Shown piece by piece: positions 36,269 through 44,673 of a DNA stretch of 64,000 nt. The DNA is from Anaerolineales bacterium (GTDB lineage: Bacteria; Chloroflexota; Anaerolineae; Anaerolineales; UBA11579). A program made the position numbers and the translations under genes. Each line of letters begins with the position of its first letter. The stretch's first letter is position 1. The stretch covers positions 189,799 through 253,798 of the forward strand of contig JAHCIJ010000002.1 of NCBI GenBank assembly GCA_026129255.1. The letters run 5' to 3'. Below the pieces are notes generated by a model that worked only from the letters and a program-made list of their open reading frames with translations, was not told where the DNA came from and did no database searches.

Positions 36269-37782
36269 TGTGGGTGCTGCTGCCCAGCCTGTTGCTGGTG
36301 ATCACGCTGCTGGCTCTGGTGGCCGTGCAGCGCTGGCGCCCCGCGTTTAAGTCGTACTGGTTTGTCGCCACCGTTGGCGCGCTGCTCGCCGCGTTGGTCA
36401 CCCTCAGCTTACGCTTCAGCTTGCCGCTCGCCGCACATTTCCCCGGCTGGCATCTGGGCGATGGGCTGGAATTCCCGCTCAACTTCAGCCTGGATGCGTT
36501 CTCCTGGCCACTGGCCGCGGCGTTGCTGGTGCTGCTACTTTCCAACCTACTGCGCAGCGTGCGCCGCGCCTCCGCCGTGAGCTGGCCGATCTGGATGCCA
36601 TCGCTGGCGCTGGCGGCCGCCGCCTTGTTGGCTGTGGCGGCTGGCGACCTGTTGGCCGTTGCGCTCACCCTGTTTCTATTGGATGTTCTGCTGTTTGCGC
36701 TGCACAGCGCCGTCGCCCCCGAGGAGGAGCGCGGCGCATTGTTGGAGCAACTCGCCCTCACCGTCAGTAGCGTAGTGCTGGCGCTGGCCGCCTGGGCCAC
36801 GCCGCCTTCGTATGCCAGCCTGGCCGCGGCTTTGCTGGTGCTGGCAGGCGCGGTACGCCTGGCTGTGGCTGCCGGGCCGCGCCGCGGCACGCGCCAGAGC
36901 ATGCCCGCCTTTGCCAGCATGCTGTATATGGCTCCGCTGGCGGCCACGCTGGTGTTGTTGCAACATGTGCAGCCTTTGTCCGGTATTGTGTTGCATTTAG
37001 GCTTGGCGCTCGTGCTCGGGGTAGCGCTGCGCTGGGCCATCGCAGCCCTGGCCACCGATGCCCCGGCGCACCTCATGCAGCTCGGTTTGGCCGCACTGGC
37101 CCTGGCGTCTGCAATGGCTGGCGTGCCCAGCGCCGTGTTGGGCTTCGGCTTGCTGTTGCTGTTCTCCAGCAGCCTGGCGCAGTTGGTGGGGCACTATCCC
37201 GTTGCGCGCCGCCCGCTGGTCGCTGCTGGAGCCATCCTGTTCAGTGGTCTGTGGTTCACGGCCGTGCAGGGCACATCGGCTTTGTATGTGGCGCCCAGCA
37301 GCCCGTTGGTGTATGCCGTGTTGCCGGTGCACGCCGTGCTATTGCTTGCGCTGCTGCAACGCGCCGCTTCTCCAACTGAGCCACCCGCGCCGGATGAGCC
37401 GTGGACCCTGGCCGTGGAAAGTATCGGCGCTGTGCTCCCGCTTGCGATACTCTTCGTGCTGGGGTTGGTAATGCCCCTGCCGTATGGCGGCAACAGTGCA
37501 CCCTGGTGGCCAGCGCTGGCTGTGCTGCTCTTGCTGGCGGCCGTGTGGGCCGGGCGCAGCGCGCTGCAGCGTACTGGGCGGCGCTTGCTGCCCCCGCATC
37601 TACGCCTGCCGCGCCTTCAAGTGCCCGCGCCGCGCCGCGTGGCCGCCGCGCTCTCAGCCGCGCTGGCCGCCGTGCTGCGCCTGCTCAACAGCTTGCTCGA
37701 AGGTGAAGCCGGGCTGCTGTGGGCGCTGCTGCTCATCGCTCTGCTGATCTCAGTATTCTCGCAAGGCGGCTTGGCGGGCTGA
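36268..37782 (+). CDS. Degenerate NuoL/M-like membrane protein
   Basis: 504 residues, with about 13-14 hydrophobic helices and very high Leu/Ala content. The order of helices and the N-terminal FSLDAFSWPLAAALLVLLLS resemble proton-conducting antiporter subunits, but the channel motif with the conserved lysine is not recognisable. A cytoplasmic linker (residues about 425-470, RRLLPPHLRLPRLQVPAPRR) precedes a last helix. It is coupled at both ends (TAATG upstream, TGATG downstream). A structural subunit of a complex I/hydrogenase-like membrane arm is inferred. Confidence 0.65.
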   Translation: MWVLLPSLLLVITLLALVAVQRWRPAFKSYWFVATVGALLAALVTLSLRFSLPLAAHFPGWHLGDGLEFPLNFSLDAFSWPLAAALLVLLLSNLLRSVRRASAVSWPIWMPSLALAAAALLAVAAGDLLAVALTLFLLDVLLFALHSAVAPEEERGALLEQLALTVSSVVLALAAWATPPSYASLAAALLVLAGAVRLAVAAGPRRGTRQSMPAFASMLYMAPLAATLVLLQHVQPLSGIVLHLGLALVLGVALRWAIAALATDAPAHLMQLGLAALALASAMAGVPSAVLGFGLLLLFSSSLAQLVGHYPVARRPLVAAGAILFSGLWFTAVQGTSALYVAPSSPLVYAVLPVHAVLLLALLQRAASPTEPPAPDEPWTLAVESIGAVLPLAILFVLGLVMPLPYGGNSAPWWPALAVLLLLAAVWAGRSALQRTGRRLLPPHLRLPRLQVPAPRRVAAALSAALAAVLRLLNSLLEGEAGLLWALLLIALLISVFSQGGLAG

Positions 37783-38372
37783 TGTCAGATTTTCTCGGCA
37801 CGCTGGTCGTGCTCCTGCTGCTCATCACCGCGCTCTATATTCTGGTTAATCAAGACTGGCGCTGGGCCATCGCGGCATTGGGGCTGCAATACGTGTGGGC
37901 TTTCCTGCTGCTCCTCATGGCCTGGCCCGCCGAGCTGGCCGTGGTCAAGCTGGTCACCGGCTGGATCGCGGCTTCAGTGTTGGGACTGACGCGCCTCAAC
38001 CTGCCGCAGCAGGCCGCGGCCAGCGGCAACGTGCCCTCGGGCCGCGTCTTCCGTCTGCTGGCGGCGGGCCTGGTGATCCTCATGGTGCTCGGCGCCGCGC
38101 CGCGCCTGGCGGACTGGTCGCGCGCTTTTGGCATCTACCAAGCCTGGGGCGGCCTGCTGCTGCTCGGCATGGGCCTGCTGCAATTGGCCTTGCGCAGTGG
38201 CTTCTTCCGCACCGCGCTGGGCCTGCTCACGCTGTTCTCTGGTTTTGAGATCCTGTACGCCGCCGTGGAAGGTTCCACGTTGGTGATCGGCCTGCTCACC
38301 GCCGTGAACCTGGGCATCGCACTGGTCAGCGCCTACTTGCTCACCGCACCCACATTGGAGGCCGAAGAATGA
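37782..38372 (+). CDS. Small polytopic membrane protein (HyfE/NuoK-like?)
   Basis: 196 residues from the ATG at 37782, which overlaps the previous TGA. It has about six helices, including FLGTLVVLLLLITALYILV and GSTLVIGLLTAVNLGIALVSAYLL. Size and position between two antiporter-like genes recall hydrogenase-4 subunit E or NuoK/MnhC subunits, but sequence motifs are too weak to decide. It ends in a 4-nt overlap with the next gene. Confidence 0.6.
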   Translation: MSDFLGTLVVLLLLITALYILVNQDWRWAIAALGLQYVWAFLLLLMAWPAELAVVKLVTGWIAASVLGLTRLNLPQQAAASGNVPSGRVFRLLAAGLVILMVLGAAPRLADWSRAFGIYQAWGGLLLLGMGLLQLALRSGFFRTALGLLTLFSGFEILYAAVEGSTLVIGLLTAVNLGIALVSAYLLTAPTLEAEE

Positions 38373-39796
38373 GCTCCGCCTTTTTGTGGATCCTGCTGCC
38401 GATCGCTGTGGGCGCGGCCTTGCTGCTCTACCGCCGCAAGGATGACACGCCGTTGTATCTGGCCCTCGGCCTGAGCTTCATCCTCACGTGGATCGCCTGG
38501 CAATTCCCTATCGATGTGGTCTTGCAGCTCGGTTCGATCTCCGTCGAGATCGCCCCCACCTTTACGTTCCTGGGGCGCAACTTCACCCTGGCTGAAGGCC
38601 AGCGTATGCTGCTCACCTTCATTTATTTTGCACAGACCTTGTGGCTGCTGGGCGCATTCCTCACTCGGCCGGGCCAGTTGTTCCCCGGTTTGTCGCTCAT
38701 CGCCGTGGGCTTGTTCATGGCCGCGCTGGCAGTGCAGCCGTTCTTGTATGCTGCCCTGTTTTTGGCGGCCGCCTTCCTGGTGTGGGTGCCGCTGCTGGTG
38801 CCGCCCGGCACGCAGCCCGGCCGCGGCATGCAGCGCGGCTTGATTTTCATCTTGTTTTCCGTGCCCTGCATCCTGTTCACCGGTTGGCTGCTCACAGGCG
38901 TCGAGGGCAGCCCCGGGAATGTGACCCTGGTCTTGCGCGCCGGGCTATTGATGGCGCTGGGTTTCGGCTTTGTGCTGGCGCTGTTTCCCTTCCACTCTTG
39001 GGTGCCTATGCTGGCCCAGGAGACCCAGCCGTATGTGCTCGGCTTCCTGACCTTCTTCCTGCACTCGGTTTCGCTCATCTTCCTGCTCAGCTTTGTCGAG
39101 CGCTATGTCTGGCTGCGAGACAACCCGGCAGTGTTTCAACTCTTGCTGGCCATGGGCAGCCTGGGCGTGTTCCTTGGCGGAGTGTGGGCTTCACAACAGC
39201 GCCACCTCGGCCGGCTGATGGCCTTTGCTGGCATGGTGGCCACCGGCGGCTTGCTGCAGGCGATCGGTTTGGGCGGCGCGGCCGGGTTGCAGACTTTCTT
39301 CGCGCTGTGGCTGCTGCAGGCCTGGGTGCTGTGGGCGCTGGCCGCCTGCTTGGCGGTGCTCTACCGCCGTGTGCCCAGCCTGCAGCTGGAGCAGCTCGGC
39401 CCGGCCCTGCAGCGCCACCCCCTGTTGGCCGCCACCGCCGTGGCGGCTTTGTTGGCGCTGGCTGGCCTGCCGCTGCTCGGTCCCTTCGCCGCCCACCTGG
39501 CGATCTGGCATGGGCTGGGGCAGCAATCCGTGGGGCTGCTGATGCTCTCGCTGCTGGGCAGCCTGGGTCTGCTGACCGGCGGCTTGCGCCTGTTGCACGC
39601 CTGGCTGAGCGCCACGCCCACGCCCGAGCCGCCTGAGGAGCGCTTGCCCGCCAGCCAGCGCCCGGACATGGCCAACCCTTACGTTTGGGTTTTCTCCCTG
39701 CTCTGGATGGTTGCCCTACTGGGCTACGGGCTGCTACCCTCCTTTTTGGCTCCCGTGCAGCGCCTGGTGCTCATGTTCCCTCAATTATTTCAGTAG
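38369..39796 (+). CDS. NuoM/NuoN-like proton-conducting family protein lacking channel Lys
   Basis: This 475-residue, roughly 13-helix protein is of the complex I antiporter family. The FPFHSWVPMLAQETQPYV motif is clear, but the lysine that follows about 20 residues later in MrpA and MrpD is replaced (LTFFLHSVSLIFLL). The product may therefore be a structural or altered transporter. It is the last gene of a four-gene coupled operon without hydrogenase or NADH-binding subunits nearby. Confidence 0.75.
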   Translation: MSSAFLWILLPIAVGAALLLYRRKDDTPLYLALGLSFILTWIAWQFPIDVVLQLGSISVEIAPTFTFLGRNFTLAEGQRMLLTFIYFAQTLWLLGAFLTRPGQLFPGLSLIAVGLFMAALAVQPFLYAALFLAAAFLVWVPLLVPPGTQPGRGMQRGLIFILFSVPCILFTGWLLTGVEGSPGNVTLVLRAGLLMALGFGFVLALFPFHSWVPMLAQETQPYVLGFLTFFLHSVSLIFLLSFVERYVWLRDNPAVFQLLLAMGSLGVFLGGVWASQQRHLGRLMAFAGMVATGGLLQAIGLGGAAGLQTFFALWLLQAWVLWALAACLAVLYRRVPSLQLEQLGPALQRHPLLAATAVAALLALAGLPLLGPFAAHLAIWHGLGQQSVGLLMLSLLGSLGLLTGGLRLLHAWLSATPTPEPPEERLPASQRPDMANPYVWVFSLLWMVALLGYGLLPSFLAPVQRLVLMFPQLFQ

Positions 39797-39806
39797 CACT
39801 TTTCGC

Positions 39807-39812
39807 TATAAT
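39807..39812 (+). promoter_or_regulatory. -10 box TATAAT for leaderless start at 39821
   Basis: A consensus hexamer lies 8 nt before the ATG; no Shine-Dalgarno. Confidence 0.55.
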
Positions 39813-39820
39813 CTTTCTCT

Positions 39821-40996
39821 ATGGAAAAAGAGCAGCTTGAAAAGAAGGTCGAGTGGCTGGATGCCGAGCGCCGCAAGGCCATAGCCGAGAACGAAGAGCT
39901 TAAAAAGCGTCTGGATGCGCTTGAGCGCAGCCTGGTACGTTCGCAGAAGTCCACGACTTCACGCGCTGAGAGCAAGGCCAAGGTCAAATCGCTGGCCGAT
40001 CAGGTTGCCGAGCTGGAAACCGCGCTCAAGGCGCAGAGTGCGGTCAACAAAGACGTTAAGGACCAGCTGCACGAGCTTGCCACCCAGCGCAAGTCGCAGG
40101 AAAAGTCCCTGACGCAGGAACAGAAGGGCATCGCCAAAGTATTGGATGATTTCCGCAAGGAAATGAGCGACCTGCAGGCGCTGCGCAAAGGCGTTAACGA
40201 ACACGGCCAAACCCTGCTCAAGCTGGGCGGCAATGTAGACCGCCTGCAAGAAGTGGTGACTGAAGTGGAGCGCGGCGAAGAGCAGCGCGCCAAGATCGTT
40301 CAGAACATTGAGAAGAACAGCCAGCAAGACATTAAGCGGCTGACCGAAATGCATGCCGAGGTGGCCGCCCTCATCAGCCGCCTGGACACCGCGGCCAAGC
40401 GCACCGAGCTTATCCTGGATGGGCAGCGCAAGGTGGACAAGCGTGTGGACGAAATGTTCGAGGCCGAGGAAACCCGCAAAGAGGCGCAACAAGCTTTCTT
40501 GGATCAAGCAAGAATACAGGAAGAAGATCGCAAGCGCACCATGAAGGAATGGGCCAAGCGCTTTGAGTTGGTGGAACAGCAGTCCAACACGCTGGTGCGC
40601 CACTTAAAAGAACTGGAAACCACCGACCTGGCCGTCAAACGCGCACAACGCTCCTTTGACGAACTGGTCGAGAAGATCAACCGCCGCGTGAATGAATTGA
40701 GCGAGATCCAACGTCTGGGCGAGCAGCGTTTCCGCCAGGAGTGGTCCACCTTCCAGGCGGATGCGCAAAAACGCTGGGCCAGCTTCACGCTCACGCATGA
40801 AGAACAGCTGCGCGAAGAAAGCCGCCAGCGTGAGAAGCTGGTGGACCAGACTACGACGCTGGAAGACTCGCTGCGCGAAGTGCAGGATGTGCTGGCCCAC
40901 CTGCGCGATCAATCCGAGCGCAATTTGCAAGCTGTGCTGGAAATGGCGCGCGACTCGTTGGCGGAGCACGAGCGTTTCCTCAGCAATCAGCGCTAG
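39821..40996 (+). CDS. Long coiled-coil protein
   Basis: This 391-residue, highly charged protein consists of heptad repeats almost throughout (EKEQLEKKVEWLDAERRKA, KAKVKSLADQVAELETALKA, REESRQREKLVDQTTTLEDS). There is no signal peptide or transmembrane helix, so it is cytoplasmic. Coiled-coil proteins near parAB can serve as scaffolds or in chromosome or cell-division functions, but a 1-kb repeat array separates it from parB and it faces the opposite way. No named family recognised. Confidence 0.75.
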   Translation: MEKEQLEKKVEWLDAERRKAIAENEELKKRLDALERSLVRSQKSTTSRAESKAKVKSLADQVAELETALKAQSAVNKDVKDQLHELATQRKSQEKSLTQEQKGIAKVLDDFRKEMSDLQALRKGVNEHGQTLLKLGGNVDRLQEVVTEVERGEEQRAKIVQNIEKNSQQDIKRLTEMHAEVAALISRLDTAAKRTELILDGQRKVDKRVDEMFEAEETRKEAQQAFLDQARIQEEDRKRTMKEWAKRFELVEQQSNTLVRHLKELETTDLAVKRAQRSFDELVEKINRRVNELSEIQRLGEQRFRQEWSTFQADAQKRWASFTLTHEEQLREESRQREKLVDQTTTLEDSLREVQDVLAHLRDQSERNLQAVLEMARDSLAEHERFLSNQR

Positions 40997-41092
40997 AGCC
41001 AGCTGTTAGCGATTAGTTATCAGCTTAAAAGCCAAGGCAAACCACAAAGGCACAAAGAGCACGAAGAAACAGGGTAACGGTACTTGCGTACC

Positions 41093-41995
41093 GTCATTGC
41101 GAGACGACAGCCGCATTTTATGCGGCTGTCGTGTAAGGTCGCACGTAGTGCGGCCGACGAAGCAATCCCCAAGCGAGCTTGCAATCTTGCTTGGGGATTG
41201 CTTCGTCCGTGCAGCTTCGCTGCACTGTCCTCGCAATGACAAATATGTGATGCTTGGATTCCTGCGCGCCCTATGCCATCAACCTCCCCGTGTCATCCTG
41301 AGTGGGTAGGCAAGTCAACACCTGAACGCCGAGCCGCCGTCAGCGAAGGATCATTGCTGGCGTATCTTCTATATAGCGCTTGAACTAACGATGCGCGCTA
41401 ATTCCGAGCCTATTTTGTAATCTCGCTTGGGGATTGCTTCGTCCGAGCAGCTTCGCTGCACTGTCCTCGCAATGACAAATATGTGATGCTTGGATTCCTG
41501 CGCGCCCTATGCCATCACTCCCCTCTTCCGTGTCATCCTGAACGGGTAGGCCATCAACGCCGTGTCATCCTGAGCGGGTAGGCAAGTCAACACCTGAACG
41601 CTGAGCCTCCGTCAGCGAAGGATCATCGCTGGCATATCTTCTATATAGCGCTTGAACTAGCTATGCGCGCTAATTCCGAGCCTATTTTGCAATCTCGCTT
41701 GGGGATTGCTTCGTCCGTGCAGCGAAGCTGCACCGTCGTCCTCGCAATGACAAATATGTGATGTTTGGATACCTGCACGCCCCCATGCCATCAATCTCCC
41801 CCGTGTCATCCTGAGCGGGTAGGCAAGCCAGCACCTGAACGCCGAGCCTCCGTCAGCGAAGGATCATTGCTGGCATATCTTCTATATAGTGCTTGAACTA
41901 ACGATGCACGCTAATCCCGAGCCTATTTTGTAATCTCGCTTGGGGATTGCTTCGTCCGTGCAGCTTCGCTGCACCGTCCTCGCAATGACAATAAG
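41093..41995. repeat. Tandem array of A + C hairpin repeat units
   Basis: A long forward A element (41093-41170) is followed by four reverse A elements starting at about 41190, 41426, 41698 and 41939. These alternate with family-C elements (GTCATCCTGAGxGGG ... GCGAAGGATCAT) and a conserved spacer (TATCTTCTATATAG ... GCTTGAACTA). Unit length is about 236-272 bp. One unit has an extra ~36-bp duplication of the C start. The array ends directly at the parB stop. A separate partial repeat (ACCACAAAGGCACAAAGAG) is at about 41040-41058. Confidence 0.9.
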
Positions 41996-42001
41996 TGCGC
42001 G

Positions 42002-42853
42002 TTACCCGCGCTTGCGCATCAAGCGCGCCACCAAACTATCCAACTCTTCGTCTGAGTAATAGAACACCGTAATCCGGCCGCCTTTGCGGCCGTGTTGCAA
42101 ATTTACCTTGGTGCCTAGCGCATCGCGCAACTCGTCCTGCAGATTACGGATCTCGGCGCTGGCGCCGCGCTTGCTGGCCTTCTTGGGCTTCACGCCCTTG
42201 AGCTTGCGCACCAGCTCTTCGGTCTGGCGCACGCTCAAGCCCTGCTGGATCACGCTGCGTACCGCCGCGCTCTGCGCCTGGGCCGTGTCCAGCGCCTTGA
42301 GGGCGCGGGCGTGCCCCTCGCTGATCTCTTCGTTCAGCAAGGCCTTCTTCACCGCCTCGCTCAGCTCCAGCAACCCCAGCGTGTTGGTGATGGCCACGCG
42401 GCTCTTGCCCACCCGGCGGGCGATGTCCTCATGCGACAGCTTGAAGGCCGTGTGCATATGTTCGTAGGCCTCAGCCGTTTCCAGCGGGCTAAGGTCCTCG
42501 CGCTGCACGTTCTCCACCAGCGCCAGCTCTACTAAATCCTGGTCGCTAGCCTCGCGGCTGACCACCGGCACCGTAGCCAGCCCGGCCAGCTTGGCGGCCT
42601 GCAGGCGGCGCTCGCCGGCGATGAGGATGTAGCGCCCACCGCTGGCCTCTTTGACGATCAGCGGCTGGATCACGCCGTAGGTGCGGATCGATTCGGCCAG
42701 CTCGGCCAACTGCTCTTTGGCGAAGCGCGTGCGCGGCTGGTGCGGGTTGGGGGTGATGGCGTTCAGCGCCACTTGCTGCACGTCACTCGGCTTGATGGCG
42801 CTTTCGGTGGGGATGAGCGAGTCGAGCCCGCGGCCCAGGCGAGATTTCTTCAT
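42002..42853 (-). CDS. parB: Chromosome partitioning protein ParB
   Basis: This 283-residue protein has the N-terminal KKSRLGRGLDSLIP motif, NPHQPRTRF (box I), IAGERRLQAAKLAG and LVENVQREDLSPLE (CTP-binding boxes), a helix-turn-helix region (LSHEDIARRVGKSRVAITNTL) and a C-terminal dimerisation segment. It binds parS sites and spreads as a CTP-dependent clamp. It is 1 bp from parA. No consensus parS palindrome was noticed in the window. Confidence 0.96.
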   Translation of the reverse strand: MKKSRLGRGLDSLIPTESAIKPSDVQQVALNAITPNPHQPRTRFAKEQLAELAESIRTYGVIQPLIVKEASGGRYILIAGERRLQAAKLAGLATVPVVSREASDQDLVELALVENVQREDLSPLETAEAYEHMHTAFKLSHEDIARRVGKSRVAITNTLGLLELSEAVKKALLNEEISEGHARALKALDTAQAQSAAVRSVIQQGLSVRQTEELVRKLKGVKPKKASKRGASAEIRNLQDELRDALGTKVNLQHGRKGGRITVFYYSDEELDSLVARLMRKRG

Positions 42854-42854
42854 A

Positions 42855-43643
42855 TCACGCGGTCACGGCAACTTTCACGCCGTCTCCTTCCAACAATTCC
42901 AGCGCCAGCTCGCGGTGCGCCTCGGCGCCTGGCGAGTTGGGGAAATAAGCAATGATCGGCAGCCCGTGCGAGGGCGCCTCGGCCAGGCGGATGTTGCGCG
43001 GGATGACGGCTTTGAACGCCTCGTTCTTGAAGTGGCTGCGCACCTGCGCCACCACTTCATCCGAGAGGCGTGTGCGGTTGTCGTACATGGTGAGCAACAC
43101 GCCGCGTAGCTTCAGACCCGGGAAGAGTGCCTTACGCACGCGCTCGATGGTGCTGAGCAGCATGCTCAGGCCTTCCAGCGCTAGGTATTCGCACTGCACC
43201 GGAATGATGATGCCATCTTGCGCCGCCACCATGCCGTTGAGCGTCAGCAGCCCCAGCGAGGGTGGGCAATCGATGAGGATGTAGTCGTACTTGTCTTTGA
43301 GCGGGGTCAGCGCCTCGCGCAGTTTGTTCTCACGGGCCAACTCGTTGACCAGTTCCACCTCGGCACCGGCCAGGGCGGGGGAGGCGGGCAGCAGCGAAAG
43401 CTTGAGCTCCGGGCTGACCAGGATGCTGTCGGCAGCCGAGCGCAATCCCATGATGGCTTCGTAGGTGCCGCTCTGCACGCTGGCCTTGTCGATACCCAGG
43501 CACGAGGTGGCGTTGGCCTGCGGGTCAAGGTCTACCAGCAGCACGCGCTGCCCAAAGTGCGCCAGGTATGCGCCCAGGTTGATGCTGGTGGTGGTTTTGC
43601 CCACGCCACCTTTTTGATTGACCAGGGTGTAGATACGCGCCAT
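42855..43643 (-). CDS. parA: Chromosome partitioning ATPase ParA (Soj)
   Basis: This 262-residue protein has the deviant Walker A NQKGGVGKTTTSINL, DLDPQANATSCLG and IDCPPSLGLLTLN. It forms ATP-dependent dimers on DNA and moves ParB-bound origins. The start ATG overlaps the TAA of the PfkB-family gene upstream (TAATG), so it is translated from a mixed sugar-kinase/parAB mRNA. Short form without an N-terminal DNA-binding extension, typical of chromosomal Soj. Confidence 0.96.
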   Translation of the reverse strand: MARIYTLVNQKGGVGKTTTSINLGAYLAHFGQRVLLVDLDPQANATSCLGIDKASVQSGTYEAIMGLRSAADSILVSPELKLSLLPASPALAGAEVELVNELARENKLREALTPLKDKYDYILIDCPPSLGLLTLNGMVAAQDGIIIPVQCEYLALEGLSMLLSTIERVRKALFPGLKLRGVLLTMYDNRTRLSDEVVAQVRSHFKNEAFKAVIPRNIRLAEAPSHGLPIIAYFPNSPGAEAHRELALELLEGDGVKVAVTA

Positions 43644-44494
43644 TAAGCCGCAGCCTCCGCTAAAAGATCAAACAGTTCGTCGCGTGTGGGGATGCCAGCC
43701 AGCCCGACGCGAGTGACGGCATGGGCGGCCACCTGGGCGGCCAGTTGGCCCGCCAGGGCGGCATCTCCGCTGCGGTGCAATTGCAAAAAGAACGTGGCGG
43801 CGAACACATCGCCCGCCCCGGTGGGGTCAACCTCGCTCACCGGCATAGCGGGGATGTGGCTGATCTCGCCCTGCGAGTACAGCTGCGCCCCGGCTTTGCC
43901 CTCGGTGACCACTACGATGGGGCACAGGGCCGCCATGCTGTCAATGCGCGCCGGGTCCCCGCCAATATCTTCTAGCCCTAGAACACACGCGTCCAGGCGG
44001 CTGAGCACCAGCTCCGCCTCCAGCCAATCGGCAGACTGGACGCGGCCATCCGCGTCCCACTCGCGTAGCCAGCCCTGCGGCGTGGCGCAACGCGTAGCCT
44101 CTGGGAAGTAGCTCAGGATGCGCGGCGAGACCTCTTGGGCAACCGGCGCCAAGTGCACCAGGCCAGCAGTGCGCCAGGCCTCGGGGATGAAGTGAAAATC
44201 CAACTCTGGGGCGCGCTGCAGGATGCGCTGCGTGCGTGCACCGTCTATATACGTGTTCTCAAAACGCGTACTGTGCTCGGCGCCAATGTTGTGGATCGCC
44301 ACGCCCGCCAGCGCCTCGGCGGGCAGCTCTTCGCCCCAGGCGGTCAGGATACCGGCGCGCAGGCCAAAAGCCTGCGCAGTGAGCGCGGCATAGGCGGCGC
44401 TGCCGCCGAGGCGCGGCCCGTCAGGCGTGTCGTCGATCGTGATGTGCCCAATGGCGAGATAATCCACAGGCTCCATGCGGTTACTGCGCAGCAT
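43643..44494 (-). CDS. PfkB/ribokinase-family carbohydrate kinase
   Basis: This 283-residue protein has RLGGSAAYAALTAQAFG at the N terminus and the PfkB signature DPTGAGDVFAATFF with the catalytic Asp. It would phosphorylate a sugar or nucleoside. The protein is shorter than ribokinase (about 300-310) and lacks the lid insertion region, so its substrate is uncertain. It is the first gene of an operon with parA and parB. A second ATG six codons downstream is possible, but ATG 44494 fits a leaderless start. Confidence 0.88.
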   Translation of the reverse strand: MLRSNRMEPVDYLAIGHITIDDTPDGPRLGGSAAYAALTAQAFGLRAGILTAWGEELPAEALAGVAIHNIGAEHSTRFENTYIDGARTQRILQRAPELDFHFIPEAWRTAGLVHLAPVAQEVSPRILSYFPEATRCATPQGWLREWDADGRVQSADWLEAELVLSRLDACVLGLEDIGGDPARIDSMAALCPIVVVTEGKAGAQLYSQGEISHIPAMPVSEVDPTGAGDVFAATFFLQLHRSGDAALAGQLAAQVAAHAVTRVGLAGIPTRDELFDLLAEAAA

Positions 44495-44500
44495 GGCGGG

Positions 44501-44506
44501 ATTATA
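44501..44506 (-). promoter_or_regulatory. -10 box for pfkB-like/parAB operon
   Basis: TATAAT on the minus strand lies 6 nt before the ATG at 44494, consistent with a leaderless transcript. Confidence 0.6.
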
Positions 44507-44563
44507 TCGTTAGCGCACTGCCACAAACGCGTCTGCTAGCCGCTTAGTCTGTTAGTCAAATGC

Positions 44564-44592
44564 TTGTGCGGGTTGACTAGCTCATTTATACT
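44564..44592 (+). promoter_or_regulatory. Promoter for the surface-protein gene
   Basis: TTGTGC (44564-44569) and TATACT (44587-44592) have a 17-nt spacer. The leader of about 75 nt contains no obvious structure. Confidence 0.5.
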
Positions 44593-44673
44593 TTCTGTAG
44601 CATTTGGGGATAGCGGCACCTCCCTGCGTTTCAGCCAAATCGCGTGTGACGTCCTACACGCCAGGACATCTAA

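Noticed and set aside
41093..41995. CRISPR array
   Set aside because: Repeats are long hairpins with units of 236-272 bp, spacers are themselves conserved, and no cas genes are present.
42855..44494. Plasmid-type partition locus
   Set aside because: ParA lacks the plasmid-type DNA-binding extension, ParB has chromosomal motifs, and no replication initiator is nearby.
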